A stretch of DNA of 64,000 nt from Micromonospora peucetia (GTDB lineage Bacteria; Actinomycetota; Actinomycetes; Mycobacteriales; Micromonosporaceae): assembly GCF_900091625.1 (NCBI RefSeq), contig NZ_FMIC01000002.1:7205547-7269546 (forward strand), read 5' to 3'. Below, piece after piece: positions 62,932 to 64,000 of this stretch; the stretch's first letter is position 1; each line of letters opens with the position of its first letter. A program made the position numbers and the translations under genes. A model generated the notes under the pieces. That model had not been told where the DNA came from. It saw nothing but the letters and a program-made list of their open reading frames with translations, and searched no databases.

Positions 62932-63333
62932 TCAGGGTGTTACCGCAGCAGACGGCGTCGCTGCGGGCGTGCCCGACGGCGAACCGATGGGCTGACCGTG
63001 ACCGCCGGAGTTGCAGGCGGCCCCAACGGGGCAACTCCTTCGGCTTACCCGAGACGCACGAGTCCACGAAGAACGCCTCCACCTGGGCGATCCACTCCTC
63101 TTGGTCAATGGAAGTTCCCCAACGCCCGGGGCGTCGTCATTGAGAGCAATGTGTGCGGCCTTGCACCGCTCCGCGTCCGGCTTGCCCTCCGACGATGCGA
63201 TCAGGCTATGCGTCTCCGCGCCCCGGAACGCAACCGTGCGCAGGTAGTCGCGCCTGTCGTCGTAGTCGAGGGAGCAGCCGGTGAGGGTGAGGGCAACAAG
63301 TGTTCCTGCCGCCACGGCACGTCCAAGTTTCAT
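62932..63333 (-). pseudogene. lipoprotein with compensating frameshifts
   Basis: ATG 63333 begins a lipoprotein signal (MKLGRAVAAGTLVALTLTGC, lipid Cys20). After ELPLTK the sense continues in another frame (EEWIAQVEAFFVDSCVSGK), then returns to the first frame for GAACNSGGHGQPIGSPSG and the stop at 62932. The two shifts cancel, so the present frame is open throughout but carries about 15 wrong residues. Two nearby sequencing indels are a likely cause. Small actinomycete secreted protein, function unknown. Confidence 0.68.
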
Positions 63334-63435
63334 GACCGCAGAGCGTAAACCTAGCAGTGCCAAGGGTCATCATACGGCAGGCTGGTTACGTGCCGGCTAC
63401 GGCATCAGCAGATGTTCACGCCACAGCCACGCAAC

Positions 63436-63588
63436 TCAAGGCACCCGGCCCCGGCGGGTGCGAGACGCCCCGCCTCGCACGCCGGCTTCGGTGAACGGGT
63501 ACCGCTCGGCCACCACCTGGCCCTCATCGTTGCGGTCCACAAAGTCGGCGGCCAACTCGTCGAACAGGTCGGTGTCGATGACGAGCAC
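63436..63588 (-). CDS. small hypothetical protein
   Basis: A 50-residue protein starting at GTG 63588, eight bases after GGGAG. It reads VIDTDLFDELAADFVDRND, then EGQVVAERYPFTEAG and a basic tail. Codon use is normal for the genome. The frame is also open some codons upstream (SGWEILT), so it may be the end of a longer frameshifted gene. Confidence 0.55.
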   Translation of the reverse strand: MLVIDTDLFDELAADFVDRNDEGQVVAERYPFTEAGVRGGASRTRRGRVP

Positions 63589-63925
63589 CGTCAGGATCTC
63601 CCAACCAGAGTGAGCAAGTCCAGGGCGACCCCGAGACAGGCGACCCCGCAGGCGCCCGTCGGCACGCGCCTAAGCCCGACGCTCATCCACAGGTTTCGAG
63701 CATTGCTCGGCAGCGGAATCGTGGAGGGGCGATCGTCTTACCTGGAGCTTCGCCTCATCGATACCCGGGCTCGCCGCGCACCCTGAGCTGCAATATCAGC
63801 TCGGAAAAGAACTCGCTCCCTGCCCCTTCTAACGTATAGCGCACAGGGGGGCTTGCGACAAGACCCGGGTTGTGCCGCAGAATCGGCGGCCGGACCAGCA
63901 CCGACGAGGAAATCGGGGGTACGAC
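63589..63925. other. region without a supported gene
   Basis: About 340 bp. I find no convincing coding frame. The stretch 63822-63846 (cccttctaacgtatagcgc) is AT-richer and may contain the promoter of the genes starting at 63926 and 63985. Confidence 0.4.
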
Positions 63926-63988
63926 GTGGGTGCGTTGTCGATGGTCATTGCGGTACGGAGCACGGCTGCCGCGGAGGTATCGCAATGA
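63926..63988 (+). CDS. 20-codon leader reading frame
   Basis: GTG 63926 after GGGGG, encoding MGALSMVIAVRSTAAAEVSQ and ending in TGA that overlaps the next ATG (ATGA). It may serve translational coupling, or be a small protein. Confidence 0.4.
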   Translation: MGALSMVIAVRSTAAAEVSQ

Positions 63989-63989
63989 C
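63944..63989 (+). promoter_or_regulatory. hairpin covering the ribosome-binding site and start of the last gene
   Basis: GTCATTGCGGTAC (63944-63956) pairs with GTATCGCAATGAC (63977-63989), 13 bp with one mismatch and a 20-base loop. The right arm contains the ATG at 63985 and overlaps GGAGG. Translation of the leader frame would open it. Confidence 0.45.
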
Positions 63990-64000
63990 CGAGCGGTACG
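63985..64000 (+). CDS. start of a gene cut by the window edge
   Basis: ATG ACC GAG CGG TAC follows GGAGG by seven bases. Only five codons (MTERY) are inside the window, so nothing can be said of its product. Confidence 0.6.

Noticed and set aside
63755-63985. 76-codon minus-strand frame at the window end
   Set aside because: No ribosome-binding site, no family resemblance and atypical composition; it overlaps the better-supported plus-strand starts.

Overview
The window is high-GC DNA with GTG/TTG starts, many ATGA/GTGA gene overlaps, LuxR-type LAL, WYL, MmyB-type and IclR regulators and a SapA-like secreted protein. This is an actinomycete chromosome, most likely Micromonosporaceae (Micromonospora or Salinispora relatives). 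The family assignment is an inference from gene style; there is no rRNA gene and I recognise no tRNA gene.

Layout. 1-12 kb: end of an ABC exporter, a DHA2 drug exporter, a large LAL regulator, then a compact class II lanthipeptide operon: precursor (5233-5412), LanM, C39-peptidase exporter LanT, cysteine decarboxylase LanD and a DUF3105 membrane protein. A 17-bp hairpin separates precursor from enzymes. 12-16 kb: AidB-like acyl-CoA dehydrogenase and TetR with a perfect palindromic operator, a nested repeat, a SapA-like secreted protein and a DUF4231 protein. 16-29 kb: a peptide-type ABC importer operon (lipoprotein binding protein, two binding-protein paralogues without signal peptides, DppB, a fused DppC-DppD, an AstE/aspartoacylase-like metalloenzyme, DppF) with a divergent IclR gene, then malate synthase with a second IclR gene and a palindromic operator. 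29-32.5 kb: ECF sigma factor with SnoaL-like tail, alpha/beta hydrolase, PatB-type C-S lyase. 32.5-43.5 kb: one long minus-strand catabolic operon (NMT1-type ABC importer, LDH2 dehydrogenase, SDR, FAD hydroxylase, two cupins, RidA-like protein, FAH-family hydrolase, GntR regulator, ACMSD-like amidohydrolase) whose content suggests uptake and ring cleavage of an aromatic or heteroaromatic compound; the substrate cannot be read from sequence. 43.5-58.5 kb: mostly single genes and small regulator/target pairs (FBP-TetR, SpoU methyltransferase, PhyH oxygenase, VOC/TetR, WYL/hydrolase, MmyB-type regulator/MFS), with several truncated or frameshifted genes (HAD, NUDIX, YdeI). 58.5-64 kb: accessory DNA with small membrane proteins, strong hairpin terminators, 12-bp iteron-like repeats, and a run of minus-strand genes that read through only if several one-base indels are corrected. 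This is either a decaying mobile element or an indel-rich stretch of assembly.

The most interesting system is the lanthipeptide operon. The 18-residue core has four cysteines but only one Ser and one Thr, ends in Cys, and is paired with a LanD decarboxylase. It therefore predicts a C-terminal aminovinyl-cysteine in an unusual ring geometry. Second are the two signal-less substrate-binding-protein paralogues inside the importer operon.
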